Of a stretch of DNA of 64,000 bases, positions 33,718 to 42,441 are shown piece after piece. The stretch spans positions 1-64,000 of the forward strand of contig JBBQJT010000010.1 in NCBI GenBank assembly GCA_038326165.1. The letters are read 5' to 3'. Source of the stretch: JAEUUM01 sp038326165. GTDB lineage: Bacteria; Bacteroidota; Bacteroidia; Chitinophagales; Saprospiraceae. A model generated the notes under the pieces. That model worked only from the letters and a program-made list of their open reading frames with translations, searched no databases and was not told where the DNA came from. The stretch's first letter is position 1; every line of letters begins with the position of its first letter. A program made the position numbers and the translations under genes.

Positions 33718-34202
33718 TTCAAAAAACTCCTATTAAAGCAGTTGTAGATAATGTCGAGTTTTATATTTCAGAAGAAGACGCTCGCTCACTTGACATACAT
33801 AAAATTGACGATCATTCATTTCACGTTATTAAAAACAACATCTGTTACTCCGTTAATCTCATCGATAAATTATCAAACTCAGAATACAAGATCCGGGTCA
33901 ATAACGTATTGAAAGTAGTGAAATTATCAAACTCGGTTGAACAATTGATTGATAAAATGGGACTTGCGGCAAAAGGAAATAAGATTATTCGTGAAATTAA
34001 AGCACCAATGCCTGGACTTGTTCTGAAAATAATGGCTGCAAAAGATCAGGAAGTAATAAAAGGACAAAATATATTGATTCTGGAAGCAATGAAAATGGAA
34101 AATGTAATAAGCTCGCCAGTCGACGGAATCATTGAAAGTATTTCTCTAACAATGGGGCAATCTGTTGAAAAAAACCAAGTTCTTGTCACTTTTAAGGCTT
34201 AA
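33714..34202 (+). CDS. Biotin carboxyl carrier domain protein
   Basis: 162 residues. The last 75 form a biotinyl domain with the biotinylation site EAMKMEN (lysine near residue 127), preceded by IKAPMPGLVLKI. The first 85 residues form a separate beta-rich segment like the N-terminal part of stand-alone carriers in acyl-CoA (propionyl-CoA or methylcrotonyl-CoA) or pyruvate/oxaloacetate carboxylases of Bacteroidota. The matching carboxylase and transferase genes are not in the window. It overlaps the upstream membrane-protein gene by four bases, so it is the last gene of the bactofilin-atpZ operon. A link to a membrane biotin-dependent decarboxylase was considered but nothing supports it. Confidence 0.85.
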   Translation: MIQKTPIKAVVDNVEFYISEEDARSLDIHKIDDHSFHVIKNNICYSVNLIDKLSNSEYKIRVNNVLKVVKLSNSVEQLIDKMGLAAKGNKIIREIKAPMPGLVLKIMAAKDQEVIKGQNILILEAMKMENVISSPVDGIIESISLTMGQSVEKNQVLVTFKA

Positions 34203-34319
34203 AACTACTATTCTGCCTGTTGAAAAAGTATTTGATTTGGATTAAGAAATATTTTAAGCGCCCTTCAATCAAAACATGAATCCCATATCTAAATATGGTT
34301 TTATAAATATTGTAACAAT

Positions 34320-35792
34320 ATGAATGATAACATTATATACCCAATTGCGGTTGCTCCAGGTGATGGCATAGGTCCAGAAATTATGGAAGCCGTTTTGCGC
34401 ATTTTTAACGCAGCTGAAGTTCCGTTAAGTTATACAATGGTTGAAATGGGCAAACATTTTTTTGACCAAGGGCATTCCACAGGTATGACTGATGATGCCA
34501 AAAAAACTATTGAAGCACTTGGAATTCTATTCAAAGGCCCAATGGAAACTCCCAAAGGTAAAGGAGTAAAATCGATCAACGTAACTGCTCGAAAGGTATG
34601 GAATACCTATGCGAATAAAAGAATGTTTAAATCCCTCCACGGTGTTGAAACAGTTTTCAGCAAGGCAGATATTCCTATTGATATTACCATTGTCCGTGAA
34701 AATATTGAAGATACTTACGGAGGTATTGAACATATGTTGACACAGGATGTCGCATTGTGTCGAAGATTCATCACGCGAGAAGGTTCTCTTCAATTGCATC
34801 GATATGCTTTTGAAATGGCGCAACGCAAAGGATCCAAAAAAATCACTTGCGGCCACAAAGCCAATATCATGAAATTGACGGATGGAATGTTTTTAGAAAC
34901 CTTCTATCAGGTAGCTAAAGAATTTCCAAATTTGCAGGCTACAGACATTATCGTTGATGATCTCGCCATGAAATTGGTCTCAAAACCCAATTTATTTGAT
35001 GTGGTGGTACTTCCCAATTTGCAGGGCGATATTATCTCTGATCTGTGTGCAGGATTGGTAGGAGGACTTGGTTTTGCTCCTTCGGCAAATATTGGTGATT
35101 ATGTTTCCATATTTGAAGCAGTTCATGGTACAGCACCTGATATTGCAGGACAAAAAATAGCCAACCCTACTTCTTTGCTATTAAGTGGTATTATGATGTT
35201 ACGCCATATCGGCTATATGCAACATGCAGCAATTATTGAAAATGCCCTCTTGGCCACTTTGGAGAAGGGTTCACATACCTCCGATTTTGGCAATAAAGCA
35301 ATACCCGCATTAAATACTGATCAATTTGCAGATGCAATTATAAACGCCTTGGGAACGACTCCCAAATTTTCACCGGCTGCAGTACCGATCGATATTACGC
35401 CTGATTTGGTAAGACTTCCTGCCCCAAGCAAAAATAAAATGATGTTTTCAGCCCATCGTATCCCGGTTGAAATGAATGGTGTAGATTTATTTGTTGAATC
35501 AACTTTACAGCCTAGCGATCTGGCCAATGTGGTCAATCAAAGTCTTCCAAATGGCTTCCATATCACAACAATAAGTAATAGAGGCACTCAAGTATGGCCA
35601 ACAGGTTCTTTGTTAACTGAATTGGTAGATCAATATCGAGTCCGAATAGAAGCTGACGTTCTAGGGCAATGCTCACAGAGTCAAATTATTTCAATACAAT
35701 CAGCTCTAATCCACTCCTTAAAACTATGTTCAGCTGAATTTTTAATGTTGCATGAGGGCAAACCAGCCTATTCTTTGGCTCAAGGACAGTAA
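34320..35792 (+). CDS. icd: Isocitrate dehydrogenase (long type), probably NAD-dependent
   Basis: Converts isocitrate to 2-oxoglutarate in the TCA cycle. The 490 residues contain the beta-decarboxylating dehydrogenase fold (about 1-340; PGDGIGPEI, IVRENIEDTYGGIEH, KANIMKLTDG, VVLPNLQGDIISDLCAG) and an extra C-terminal domain of about 140 residues, the layout known from the Thermus thermophilus enzyme. The coenzyme loop reads VHGTAPDIAGQ; the Asp-Ile pair replaces the Lys-Tyr that binds the NADP phosphate in E. coli. NAD preference is therefore likely, though this is inference. It is a single-gene unit with no visible promoter match. Confidence 0.88.
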   Translation: MNDNIIYPIAVAPGDGIGPEIMEAVLRIFNAAEVPLSYTMVEMGKHFFDQGHSTGMTDDAKKTIEALGILFKGPMETPKGKGVKSINVTARKVWNTYANKRMFKSLHGVETVFSKADIPIDITIVRENIEDTYGGIEHMLTQDVALCRRFITREGSLQLHRYAFEMAQRKGSKKITCGHKANIMKLTDGMFLETFYQVAKEFPNLQATDIIVDDLAMKLVSKPNLFDVVVLPNLQGDIISDLCAGLVGGLGFAPSANIGDYVSIFEAVHGTAPDIAGQKIANPTSLLLSGIMMLRHIGYMQHAAIIENALLATLEKGSHTSDFGNKAIPALNTDQFADAIINALGTTPKFSPAAVPIDITPDLVRLPAPSKNKMMFSAHRIPVEMNGVDLFVESTLQPSDLANVVNQSLPNGFHITTISNRGTQVWPTGSLLTELVDQYRVRIEADVLGQCSQSQIISIQSALIHSLKLCSAEFLMLHEGKPAYSLAQGQ

Positions 35793-35851
35793 AAACAAGC
35801 CTAGCTCTTTGGACCTAAGGCAGCATTAGAACTATCAATTTCGTTTAAAGT

Positions 35852-35883
35852 TTTGTGAATGCCATATTTGAGTCGTAACTTTA
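35852..35883 (+). promoter_or_regulatory. Promoter of the ECF sigma operon
   Basis: TTTG at 35852-35855 and TAACTTTA at 35876-35883, separated by 20 nt, match the Bacteroidota housekeeping promoter except for the last base. The ATG at 35894 follows 11 nt later. Confidence 0.5.
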
Positions 35884-35893
35884 ATACAAATTA

Positions 35894-36445
35894 ATGGATG
35901 TCAGCTTGCATATAAGTTTAACAGAACAAGATATTGTACTAGGATGTGCAGCGCAGGAGACCTGGGCGCAACAGAGATTGTATGAGCAATTCTATCCTAA
36001 ATTAATGGCAGTTTCATTAAGATATGCGAATAACAAAGATGAGGCTTTGGATATTCTACATGAATCTTTCATAAAAATATTCAAGAACATTTCTAAATTT
36101 CAGCCCAATACTTCCTTGATGGCCTGGATGAAAACGATTGTGGTCAATACCTCTATTGATATGTATCGGAAGGCTGTACGACATCGCACCGAAGATATTG
36201 ATGGTGTCTATGACTTGGTGGTTGAAGACACCTCAGATGCCATTGATCTGATCAATGAACAAGATATAATCGCTTGCATACAAAAACTATCCCCTGTTTA
36301 TAGGTCTGTGTTCAACCTTTACGTCATTGAAGGTTATTCACACAAAGAAATTGGTGAGCTTCTTTGTATCACTGAAAGCACATCAAGGTCAAATCTTGTC
36401 AAAGCAAGAACTAAATTGAAGGAACTTATAAGTAAATCATTTTAA
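35894..36445 (+). CDS. ECF-type RNA polymerase sigma factor
   Basis: 183 residues with region 2 (LYEQFYPKLMAVSLRYANNKDEALDILHESFIKIFKN, then FQPNTSLMAWMKTIVVNTSIDMYRK) and region 4 (IQKLSPVYRSVFNLYVIEGYSHKEIGELLCITESTSRSNLVKARTKLKE). These bind RNA polymerase and the -10/-35 promoter elements. Regions 1 and 3 are absent, as in all ECF sigmas. The following gene, 11 nt downstream, encodes a protein with a short cytoplasmic part, one transmembrane helix and a barrel. That protein is the likely regulatory partner in place of a classical anti-sigma factor. Confidence 0.92.
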   Translation: MDVSLHISLTEQDIVLGCAAQETWAQQRLYEQFYPKLMAVSLRYANNKDEALDILHESFIKIFKNISKFQPNTSLMAWMKTIVVNTSIDMYRKAVRHRTEDIDGVYDLVVEDTSDAIDLINEQDIIACIQKLSPVYRSVFNLYVIEGYSHKEIGELLCITESTSRSNLVKARTKLKELISKSF

Positions 36446-36456
36446 TTCAAGCAACA

Positions 36457-37749
36457 ATGGAAGATCAAAAATTAAAAGACTTGCTTGACAACTACGAAGT
36501 TCAGTTTAATCCGGAACACTGGAATAAAATGAAAAGCAAATTGGAGGAAGCAGCTAATGTTGATAATGAAGAGGACAAACAATTTGATCGATTCGTTAAG
36601 GCAGAAGTAGGAATGCAGCAAACACCTTTCAATCCAGCACATTGGGATAAAATGTCTCAATTGGTTGAGAAAAAATCTTTTGCTGGAAGGGTTCGCAAAT
36701 ACAGACTTCTTGAAGTATTATGCCTGCTATTATTGATTTGGACAACTTGGTTTGTTAGAGAAAGTGTCAAAGTAATTGATTCCGTTGATTATGCGGTCTT
36801 ATTTCCTAAAAAGACAGAAGCTGAAAAAAATGCACAAATGGTGCAGATTATTTCTTTAAATTCATCAATGCGAGATTCACTCAAGCCAAACTTAAGTCGT
36901 GGACAATATCAAGTTTTTAATCCTTTACCTATTCAAAGCATTGCTGGAATTCCAAATATTATTGCCTCTCCCACTTTTAAGACCTATCCTGTTAATTTAA
37001 ATAGTATTGCCAAACAAAACCAAAGATCTATTCTTTACGGAAACAAACAGCCTTATAATGATGCGTTCAATAAAAGTATAACTCTTGCAAGTTTAAACTC
37101 TAAATTCTATAATCCAACAGGCACTTCAGGATTGAGATTGGGGGTTTACGCTTCATCAAATTTCGATGAAACAAGTGCTTTGAATCAAGAAATAAACAAT
37201 GAAGACGCTCACTATGCCTTAGGTATGGGAGCGGGTTTATCTGTTGCGTGGAAACTAGACCGACTTGAGCTTGAAACTGGAGCAGCCTTCAACTCTGTTA
37301 GAGAGTTAGATTTTCCAAAAGAAGACTTAGCGGCATTTGATGACTCGGATAGCAAAGAAAAGAAAGTTACCAATTTGATCAGGCTTCCTTTGGTTTTGAA
37401 ATATTTGTTCAAAGATTACGGCAAATGGAAAATATATGCACTTGGTGGAGGTAACCTCCATTTGGATATTACACAAAGTTCGTTGACTTCAAATAGTCCA
37501 GATCCTACTTTTGCAGCATCCAGATCCAAAAAAAGCCTCAAAAACCTAGAAAGCGAGCCCAGCAGTTTTATTGATAGATTTTATTACACAACCACTGTTG
37601 GTGTAGGAGTTGAAAGAAAATTGACAGACAAATTTAGTGTATTCGTTCAGCCAGAATACTTTCACCAGTTGAATCGTTCAGCCATAGACCCTTTGAGAGG
37701 GCCATCAAATTCTTTTGCAATATCTATGGGCTTAAAAACTTTTATGTAG
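36457..37749 (+). CDS. Membrane-spanning protein with outer-membrane-barrel-like domain, partner of the ECF sigma
   Basis: 430 residues. The cytoplasmic-looking N-terminus holds two copies of one motif: VQFNPEHWNKMKSKLEE (about 15-31) and TPFNPAHWDKMSQLVEK (about 56-72). One transmembrane helix follows (about 85-102, LEVLCLLLLIWTTWFVR), then a linker, then a beta-rich C-terminal domain (about 230-430) resembling small outer-membrane barrels (GLRLGVYASSNFDET, LELETGAAFNSV, YYTTTVGVGVERKLTDKFSVFVQPEYFHQL). In Bacteroidota such sigma/barrel-fusion pairs recur. The tandem motif could hold the sigma factor as an anti-sigma element, but this is inference. How a barrel sits behind an inner-membrane helix is unclear. 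Confidence 0.75.
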   Translation: MEDQKLKDLLDNYEVQFNPEHWNKMKSKLEEAANVDNEEDKQFDRFVKAEVGMQQTPFNPAHWDKMSQLVEKKSFAGRVRKYRLLEVLCLLLLIWTTWFVRESVKVIDSVDYAVLFPKKTEAEKNAQMVQIISLNSSMRDSLKPNLSRGQYQVFNPLPIQSIAGIPNIIASPTFKTYPVNLNSIAKQNQRSILYGNKQPYNDAFNKSITLASLNSKFYNPTGTSGLRLGVYASSNFDETSALNQEINNEDAHYALGMGAGLSVAWKLDRLELETGAAFNSVRELDFPKEDLAAFDDSDSKEKKVTNLIRLPLVLKYLFKDYGKWKIYALGGGNLHLDITQSSLTSNSPDPTFAASRSKKSLKNLESEPSSFIDRFYYTTTVGVGVERKLTDKFSVFVQPEYFHQLNRSAIDPLRGPSNSFAISMGLKTFM

Positions 37750-37755
37750 TTTCAT

Positions 37756-38547
37756 TTATTGAATTCTGCTGAAATGTCTCCCTTTTAATTGGATAAGTTC
37801 AACCCTTGAACTCGTCTTTATCTCTGAAATCCATCTTGATGCATTGCTGATTCTGTCATCCTGGAACAGATAAAACCTGATTTGACATTTGGTTTGTGCC
37901 AAAAGCGACCTCACTTTTGAATATCTGGCAACCATATTTTTTAGGCCCTTGAGATAGTAAAGCATCAAACTTTCAACATGGTCTAGCTCCTTAAATCGAT
38001 CTACAAATCGATTTTCTTTACTTCCAACGAATCTTGAAGAAAGTATCCTCTGCAAAAATGGACTCAAAACAAGTTGAATTGCAAAGCGCTGAAAGCCTTT
38101 TGGCAAATAAGCTACAAAATCCTCCCACCATCCCAATTTCAAAACTGGTGATACCAAATGAATAGTAACAATACGACTATCTATCTGATCAAGAATAGAC
38201 AAATAAGCCCTCGCTCCAAAACTATGAGCCAGCAAGTCTATTTCAAAGTGGGGATAACGATCACAAATGGTTTGAATTAATGGCAGTAATTTCGTGTGAT
38301 CAAATTGCCCACCTTGACATTTTGTTTTACCAAACCCCGGCCAGTAAAGTCCAATAACATGGGCATTTTTGATAATACCCGAATACCGCAATAATACCTC
38401 TTTAGGGTCTTCCGAAAAACCTCCCAGTAATATTACTACACGTTTATCGGATCCTATTTTTGAAAGAATTCGCCAAGATTCAATTTCAAAACAATCTTCA
38501 GCCTCGATATTAGGCAAATCATTTGAGTTTGAAAAATCGGAGATCAA
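37756..38547 (-). CDS. Alpha/beta hydrolase
   Basis: 263 residues with the alpha/beta-hydrolase fold: VVILLGGFSED near the N-terminus, VIGLYWPGFGKT, the nucleophile elbow AHSFGAR, the acid strand FYLFQDDRIS and the histidine in KGRHF. No signal peptide. The substrate is unknown. The start is a TTG at 38547 whose last two bases are the first two of the frr stop codon (TTGA overlap), so translation is coupled to frr. The 3' end lies 6 nt from the convergent barrel gene. Confidence 0.75.
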   Translation of the reverse strand: MISDFSNSNDLPNIEAEDCFEIESWRILSKIGSDKRVVILLGGFSEDPKEVLLRYSGIIKNAHVIGLYWPGFGKTKCQGGQFDHTKLLPLIQTICDRYPHFEIDLLAHSFGARAYLSILDQIDSRIVTIHLVSPVLKLGWWEDFVAYLPKGFQRFAIQLVLSPFLQRILSSRFVGSKENRFVDRFKELDHVESLMLYYLKGLKNMVARYSKVRSLLAQTKCQIRFYLFQDDRISNASRWISEIKTSSRVELIQLKGRHFSRIQ

Positions 38548-39110
38548 ACTGTCATTATTTCTTTATCTTTTGCGGCAATAATAGCATCAATCTTGTCAAT
38601 ATAAACCTGCAAGAGTTTTTGCACGTCGTCCTCTTTCTTTTTACCAATATCTTCTGGAAGCCCTTCTTTAATTGCTTTTTTGAATATCTCAATGGCCTCT
38701 CTGCGTGCACTGCGCATCCCTACCTTGGATTCTTCGCCAGCGTGTTTGGATTGCTTTACCAACTCCTTTCTGCGCTCTTCAGTAAGCGGGGGGATATTCA
38801 GTCGAACTGTTTCACCATCATTCATGGGTGTTAAGCCCATATTCGCTTCAAAAATTGCTTTTTCAATTGGTGCCAGCATTTTCTTCTCCCAAGGCTGAAT
38901 GGTCAAAGTTCTTGAATCTGCAGTTGCGACATTAGCCACTTGGGACAAAGCGGTTGGAGTTCCATAATAGTCAACCAACAGCCCGTCCAACATAGCTGTA
39001 TTGGCCTTACCGGCTCTCAATTTGGACATTTCTTTTTGAAGGTGATCAATAGAGTGGTCAAATGCGTCTTTGGTCTTGCCAATAATTATTGCAATTTCTT
39101 GTTCATTCAT
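38544..39110 (-). CDS. frr: Ribosome recycling factor
   Basis: With EF-G it splits post-termination ribosomes. 188 residues with the family's features: FDHSIDHLQKEMSKLRAGKANTAMLDGLLVDYYGTPTALSQVANV, the IQPWEKKMLAPIEKAI segment, NDGETVRLNIPPLTEERRKELVKQSKHAGEESKVGMRSARREA, and a C-terminal helix. The start is the ATG at 39110, 24 nt after a TATATTTG promoter element. The alpha/beta hydrolase gene overlaps its stop. Confidence 0.96.
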   Translation of the reverse strand: MNEQEIAIIIGKTKDAFDHSIDHLQKEMSKLRAGKANTAMLDGLLVDYYGTPTALSQVANVATADSRTLTIQPWEKKMLAPIEKAIFEANMGLTPMNDGETVRLNIPPLTEERRKELVKQSKHAGEESKVGMRSARREAIEIFKKAIKEGLPEDIGKKKEDDVQKLLQVYIDKIDAIIAAKDKEIMTV

Positions 39111-39134
39111 GTGTTGTCGATTTGAATATTAGTG

Positions 39135-39142
39135 CAAATATA
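39135..39142 (-). promoter_or_regulatory. TAnnTTTG -7 promoter element for frr
   Basis: TATATTTG on the minus strand, 24 nt before the frr ATG. The -33 element is not evident. Confidence 0.45.
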
Positions 39143-39224
39143 TAACCTCAGTTCAGAATCTTTGAACCATATCATTATTTCTGGATAAAAAGAGACAAAC
39201 TCAATTGTCCCTTGTATTTAAAGC

Positions 39225-39908
39225 TTAATCTCTACGACCCATAAATATCATGACCAGATATAAAAGTTGTACCAAAGCTGCCAAGGCAGCAGCGACATAA
39301 GTTAATGCAGCCCATCTCAAAGCATCTTTTGCTCCATCGTAATAAACTCCCGTTGCCACATTGTTATTGTTCAACCACACCAGGGCTCTTTTGCTGGCAT
39401 CAAACTCTACTGGTAAGGTAATCAATGCAAATAGAGTTGTGATCATGAAAGTAGCGATGGCTGCTAAAAGCATCCATTTATTACCCAATACACCCATCCC
39501 AAAGATACCAGCCATAAACAAGTACTGTTGCATATTGGCAGATATCTGAACCACAGGTACAAGTTTTGATCTCAACATAAGCATAGAATAAGCGGTAGCA
39601 TGTTGTACGGCATGTCCACACTCATGTGCTGCCACAGCTGCAGCAGATACATGGTTGCCGTAATATACATTTTGGCTCAGATTAACAGTTTTATCGCCTG
39701 GATTGTAGTGGTCGGTTAGGTGACCCTCAACACTGGTAACTTTAACATCATAAATGCCATAATACTTCAACATCGATTCAGCAACATCCTTACCGGTCAT
39801 GCTGTTTTGCAAGGGCATGTGGCTGTAGTGTTCAAATTTTGATTTCAGTCTAGCACTTATCATCCACCCAATGGCAGCAAACACAACCGAAATTATTATC
39901 AATCCCAT
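39225..39908 (-). CDS. YugP-like zinc metallopeptidase
   Basis: A 227-residue integral membrane protein of the neutral zinc metallopeptidase family (Zn_peptidase_2, YugP-like). An N-terminal membrane helix (1-18) precedes a cytoplasmic domain with the HExxH zinc site VAAHECGHAVQHA (H95, E96, H99). Three C-terminal membrane helices follow (LFMAGIFGMGVLG, LLAAIATFMITTLFALITLPV, and the last LAALVQLLYLVMIFMG). Substrates of the family are unknown. It lies 45 nt downstream of nadA on the same strand. Confidence 0.88.
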   Translation of the reverse strand: MGLIIISVVFAAIGWMISARLKSKFEHYSHMPLQNSMTGKDVAESMLKYYGIYDVKVTSVEGHLTDHYNPGDKTVNLSQNVYYGNHVSAAAVAAHECGHAVQHATAYSMLMLRSKLVPVVQISANMQQYLFMAGIFGMGVLGNKWMLLAAIATFMITTLFALITLPVEFDASKRALVWLNNNNVATGVYYDGAKDALRWAALTYVAAALAALVQLLYLVMIFMGRRD

Positions 39909-39953
39909 TTTATATAGTTTTAGTAATTAACAAATTGGTGCTATAAAAAGTTC

Positions 39954-40973
39954 TTATGAAATAAGTCCTGCTTTTGCTGATACTTCCATCATTCTGTCAA
40001 TGGAAGGTCTGCCCTTTTCTATTACCCAATCAGGCATAATAATTTCAGGCAGCTCATATTTCATGCACAAATATAGCTTTTCCATTGTATTTCGCTTCAT
40101 ATGTGGACACTCATTACATGCACAATGGCTATCAGGTGGACCCGGTATAAATTTTTTATGCGGACTTCTCTTTTCCATCTGGTGCAAAATACCCGCTTCT
40201 GTGGCTACGATATATTCCATAGCTTCATCCTGCTGCGTGAAATTCAGTAGGCCACTTGTACTGCCGATATATGAAGCCAATTCCAGTATGGGTGTTTCGC
40301 ACTCGGGATGAGCAATAACTTTCGCATTGGGGTGCAAGTGCATCAACTTTACCAATTTTTCACGAGAAAAAATTTCATGAACCATACAAGCTCCTTGCCA
40401 AAGCACCATGTCTCTTCCTGTTTTGTTGATCAAATATTGACCAAGATTGCGATCAGGAGCAAATATAATCTTTTGATCTTTTGGTATGCTTTCAATTATT
40501 TTTACCGCATTGGTCGAGGTACAACATATATCTGTTAAGGTTTTCAATTCAGCCGAACAATTGATGTAACTAACAACGGTATGATCAGGATACTTCTCCT
40601 TAAACTTTGAAAACAATGGAGCTGGACATGAATCAGCAAGTGAACATCCTGCTTTTAGATCCGGCAACACAACTTTCTTATTGGGGGAAAGCATTTTCGC
40701 AGATTCCGCCATAAAATGAACCCCTGCAAAAACTATCAAATCAGCATTTGTCTTTGCAGCCATTTGGCTTAAGCCCAGACTATCCCCTACATAATCTGCA
40801 ATATCTTGAATTTCAGATTCTTGATAATAATGGGCGAGAATAATAGCATTTTTCTCCTTTTTGAGCTTGTTGATTTCGGCAACAAGATCTAAACTTGGAT
40901 CAACTTCAATGTCCAAATATCCCTTCCGCTTTAAAGATTTCTCTATGCCGTCCGTATTTATATTCACTGTCAT
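39954..40973 (-). CDS. nadA: Quinolinate synthase
   Basis: Condenses iminoaspartate and dihydroxyacetone phosphate to quinolinate in NAD synthesis, using a 4Fe-4S cluster. 339 residues with LAHYYQESEIQDIADYVGDSLGLS near the N-terminus and cluster-ligand cysteines expected in KAGCSLADSCPAP (C110), in the WQGACMVHE segment and in the HCACNECPHM segment. FAGVHFMAE and FAPDRNLGQYL also fit. It starts at an ATG four bases after the DUF4230 gene. Neither nadB nor nadC is in the window. Confidence 0.96.
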   Translation of the reverse strand: MTVNINTDGIEKSLKRKGYLDIEVDPSLDLVAEINKLKKEKNAIILAHYYQESEIQDIADYVGDSLGLSQMAAKTNADLIVFAGVHFMAESAKMLSPNKKVVLPDLKAGCSLADSCPAPLFSKFKEKYPDHTVVSYINCSAELKTLTDICCTSTNAVKIIESIPKDQKIIFAPDRNLGQYLINKTGRDMVLWQGACMVHEIFSREKLVKLMHLHPNAKVIAHPECETPILELASYIGSTSGLLNFTQQDEAMEYIVATEAGILHQMEKRSPHKKFIPGPPDSHCACNECPHMKRNTMEKLYLCMKYELPEIIMPDWVIEKGRPSIDRMMEVSAKAGLIS

Positions 40974-40977
40974 AAAA

Positions 40978-41565
40978 TTAATTGCTAATTGGTTTAGGAT
41001 TTTCTACAGTCAACTTCCAGCCGAGATTTCCAGTTGAAATTTTCATCATTTCCAATAAATCTTTTTGTCTCTTTTGTGCCTTTTCAATGATCCCGGATTT
41101 AATAGCTTGATTGACAATAAATTCTTTTGATTCTTTATTCATCCTGTTATAATCCTGGGTAGAAAAACTATTAAAAACACCTTGGGTTAGATCATAATAA
41201 TCCAAATCATGCTCAATGGAGAGAATTTTTGCTTTGGGTAAATTTTGTACAACTATTTCATGGTGCACACTATCTATTTTTAAACTCATTCCTTCCAGAT
41301 CAAATCCTACCAATATTTTGGCTTTCACTCTAATCAAGGCTTTCTTGCTAAACCATGGAAGATCAAATCCAGTATAGTCTTTGTAGTCATAAATCTCAGA
41401 AAAATGTCCTTCTAAAACTGCCATTTTTGTAACGTCTTTGAGCTGTTCCAAGAGTACAGTTGAACTGACACGTTCCTGTGGTTTTGTGAAGTTATCCCAT
41501 CGTGTTGCGATGTAAAACCCGAAAGCCAAAACCAAAAGCACTAAAATAACATAAACGTAACGCAT
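40978..41565 (-). CDS. DUF4230 domain protein
   Basis: 195 residues with one N-terminal transmembrane helix (about 4-20) and a periplasmic/extracytoplasmic domain. The pattern LLEQLKDVTKMAVLEGHFSEIYDYKD...LPWFSKKALIRVKAKILVGFDLEGMSLKID, then VVQNLPKAKILSIEHDLDYYDLTQGVFN, is that of DUF4230. The family is common in Bacteroidota and Firmicutes and has no known function. It is four bases before nadA and 24 nt after the DUF3108 gene, within a minus-strand operon. Confidence 0.8.
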   Translation of the reverse strand: MRYVYVILVLLVLAFGFYIATRWDNFTKPQERVSSTVLLEQLKDVTKMAVLEGHFSEIYDYKDYTGFDLPWFSKKALIRVKAKILVGFDLEGMSLKIDSVHHEIVVQNLPKAKILSIEHDLDYYDLTQGVFNSFSTQDYNRMNKESKEFIVNQAIKSGIIEKAQKRQKDLLEMMKISTGNLGWKLTVENPKPISN

Positions 41566-41589
41566 AGTAATATTTGGGCAAAGTCAAAA

Positions 41590-42441
41590 TTACTTCGTTT
41601 TAGCCGTAAATGGGTACCTCAATCCTCTATATGATTGTAAAATAACTTTGACGGAACCCACACTTACTGGGCTTTCAATATATACAGGAACTTGATTGCT
41701 GTCATCTGATACCCAAACGTTCATTTCAGAACCCTCTTTGAATATTTCACCACTAATCACTTCCGGGCTAAATTTAAAGGCGTTATATCTGCCTGAATCC
41801 TTAATATGTAAATTTTTGTAACGACCCTTGTATGCGACATTCAAAGGAAACACTTCTTCATCCATAAATATCTTAACACCAAGTTTTTCACCTTTTTTCA
41901 AGTCTGTAAATCGGATATTTCTGGTATGATATACTATTGAAAGAATATCATGCATGCAACTATTGATTTTGTAATCCTTTTTGATTAAGGTTTTTCTATC
42001 CTTTCCTCTATAGCATGCAACAGAATTTCGACTTTGATCAAAAACTAATTTTTCAACCAACTTATAGCCTCCTTCGTTTACCTCCCTGATTGAATTCATT
42101 GGCAACAAAGTTTGTTTGTCTATGTAAGTATCGTAGCTATCACGAACTTTAAAAAACCATTCATAGCTGCTGTAAGTTCTTCCTCGGGCACTCAAGTGAT
42201 AAAAATTATCTTCATCACTTACTTTAAAAACAACTTCTCCTGCAGGCAACCAAACAAAATTCCAATTATAATAAATTTTATAGGTGAGCTCTTCTCCTAC
42301 ATTGAAAGTCCAGTTTTCGCCATAGCATGGATCAATTCTATTTGTACTGATTTCTTGCGGTGGAGTAGAAAAAGCCAACACCAAGGCAAAGGGCAAAGCC
42401 AATAAAAAACTGCCATACCTAACCAAGCTTCTGTATTTCAT
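41590..42441 (-). CDS. DUF3108 domain protein
   Basis: 283 residues with a signal peptide or N-terminal anchor (about 8-30) and the DUF3108 pattern: FNVGEELTYKIYYNWNFVWLPAGEVVFKV, ARGRTYSSYEWFFKVRDSYDTYID, VYHTRNIRF, and VWVSDDSNQVPVYIESPVSVGSVKVIL. Members are exported proteins of unknown function with a lipocalin-like beta fold. Its start overlaps the upstream membrane-protein gene by 23 bases, so the two are co-translated. Confidence 0.82.
   Translation of the reverse strand: MKYRSLVRYGSFLLALPFALVLAFSTPPQEISTNRIDPCYGENWTFNVGEELTYKIYYNWNFVWLPAGEVVFKVSDEDNFYHLSARGRTYSSYEWFFKVRDSYDTYIDKQTLLPMNSIREVNEGGYKLVEKLVFDQSRNSVACYRGKDRKTLIKKDYKINSCMHDILSIVYHTRNIRFTDLKKGEKLGVKIFMDEEVFPLNVAYKGRYKNLHIKDSGRYNAFKFSPEVISGEIFKEGSEMNVWVSDDSNQVPVYIESPVSVGSVKVILQSYRGLRYPFTAKTK

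Noticed and set aside
33714..34202. Biotin carrier as part of a sodium-pumping decarboxylase linked to the ATP synthase accessory genes
   Set aside because: No decarboxylase membrane subunit (beta/gamma) is nearby, and the biotinyl domain alone fits ordinary acyl-CoA carboxylases equally well.
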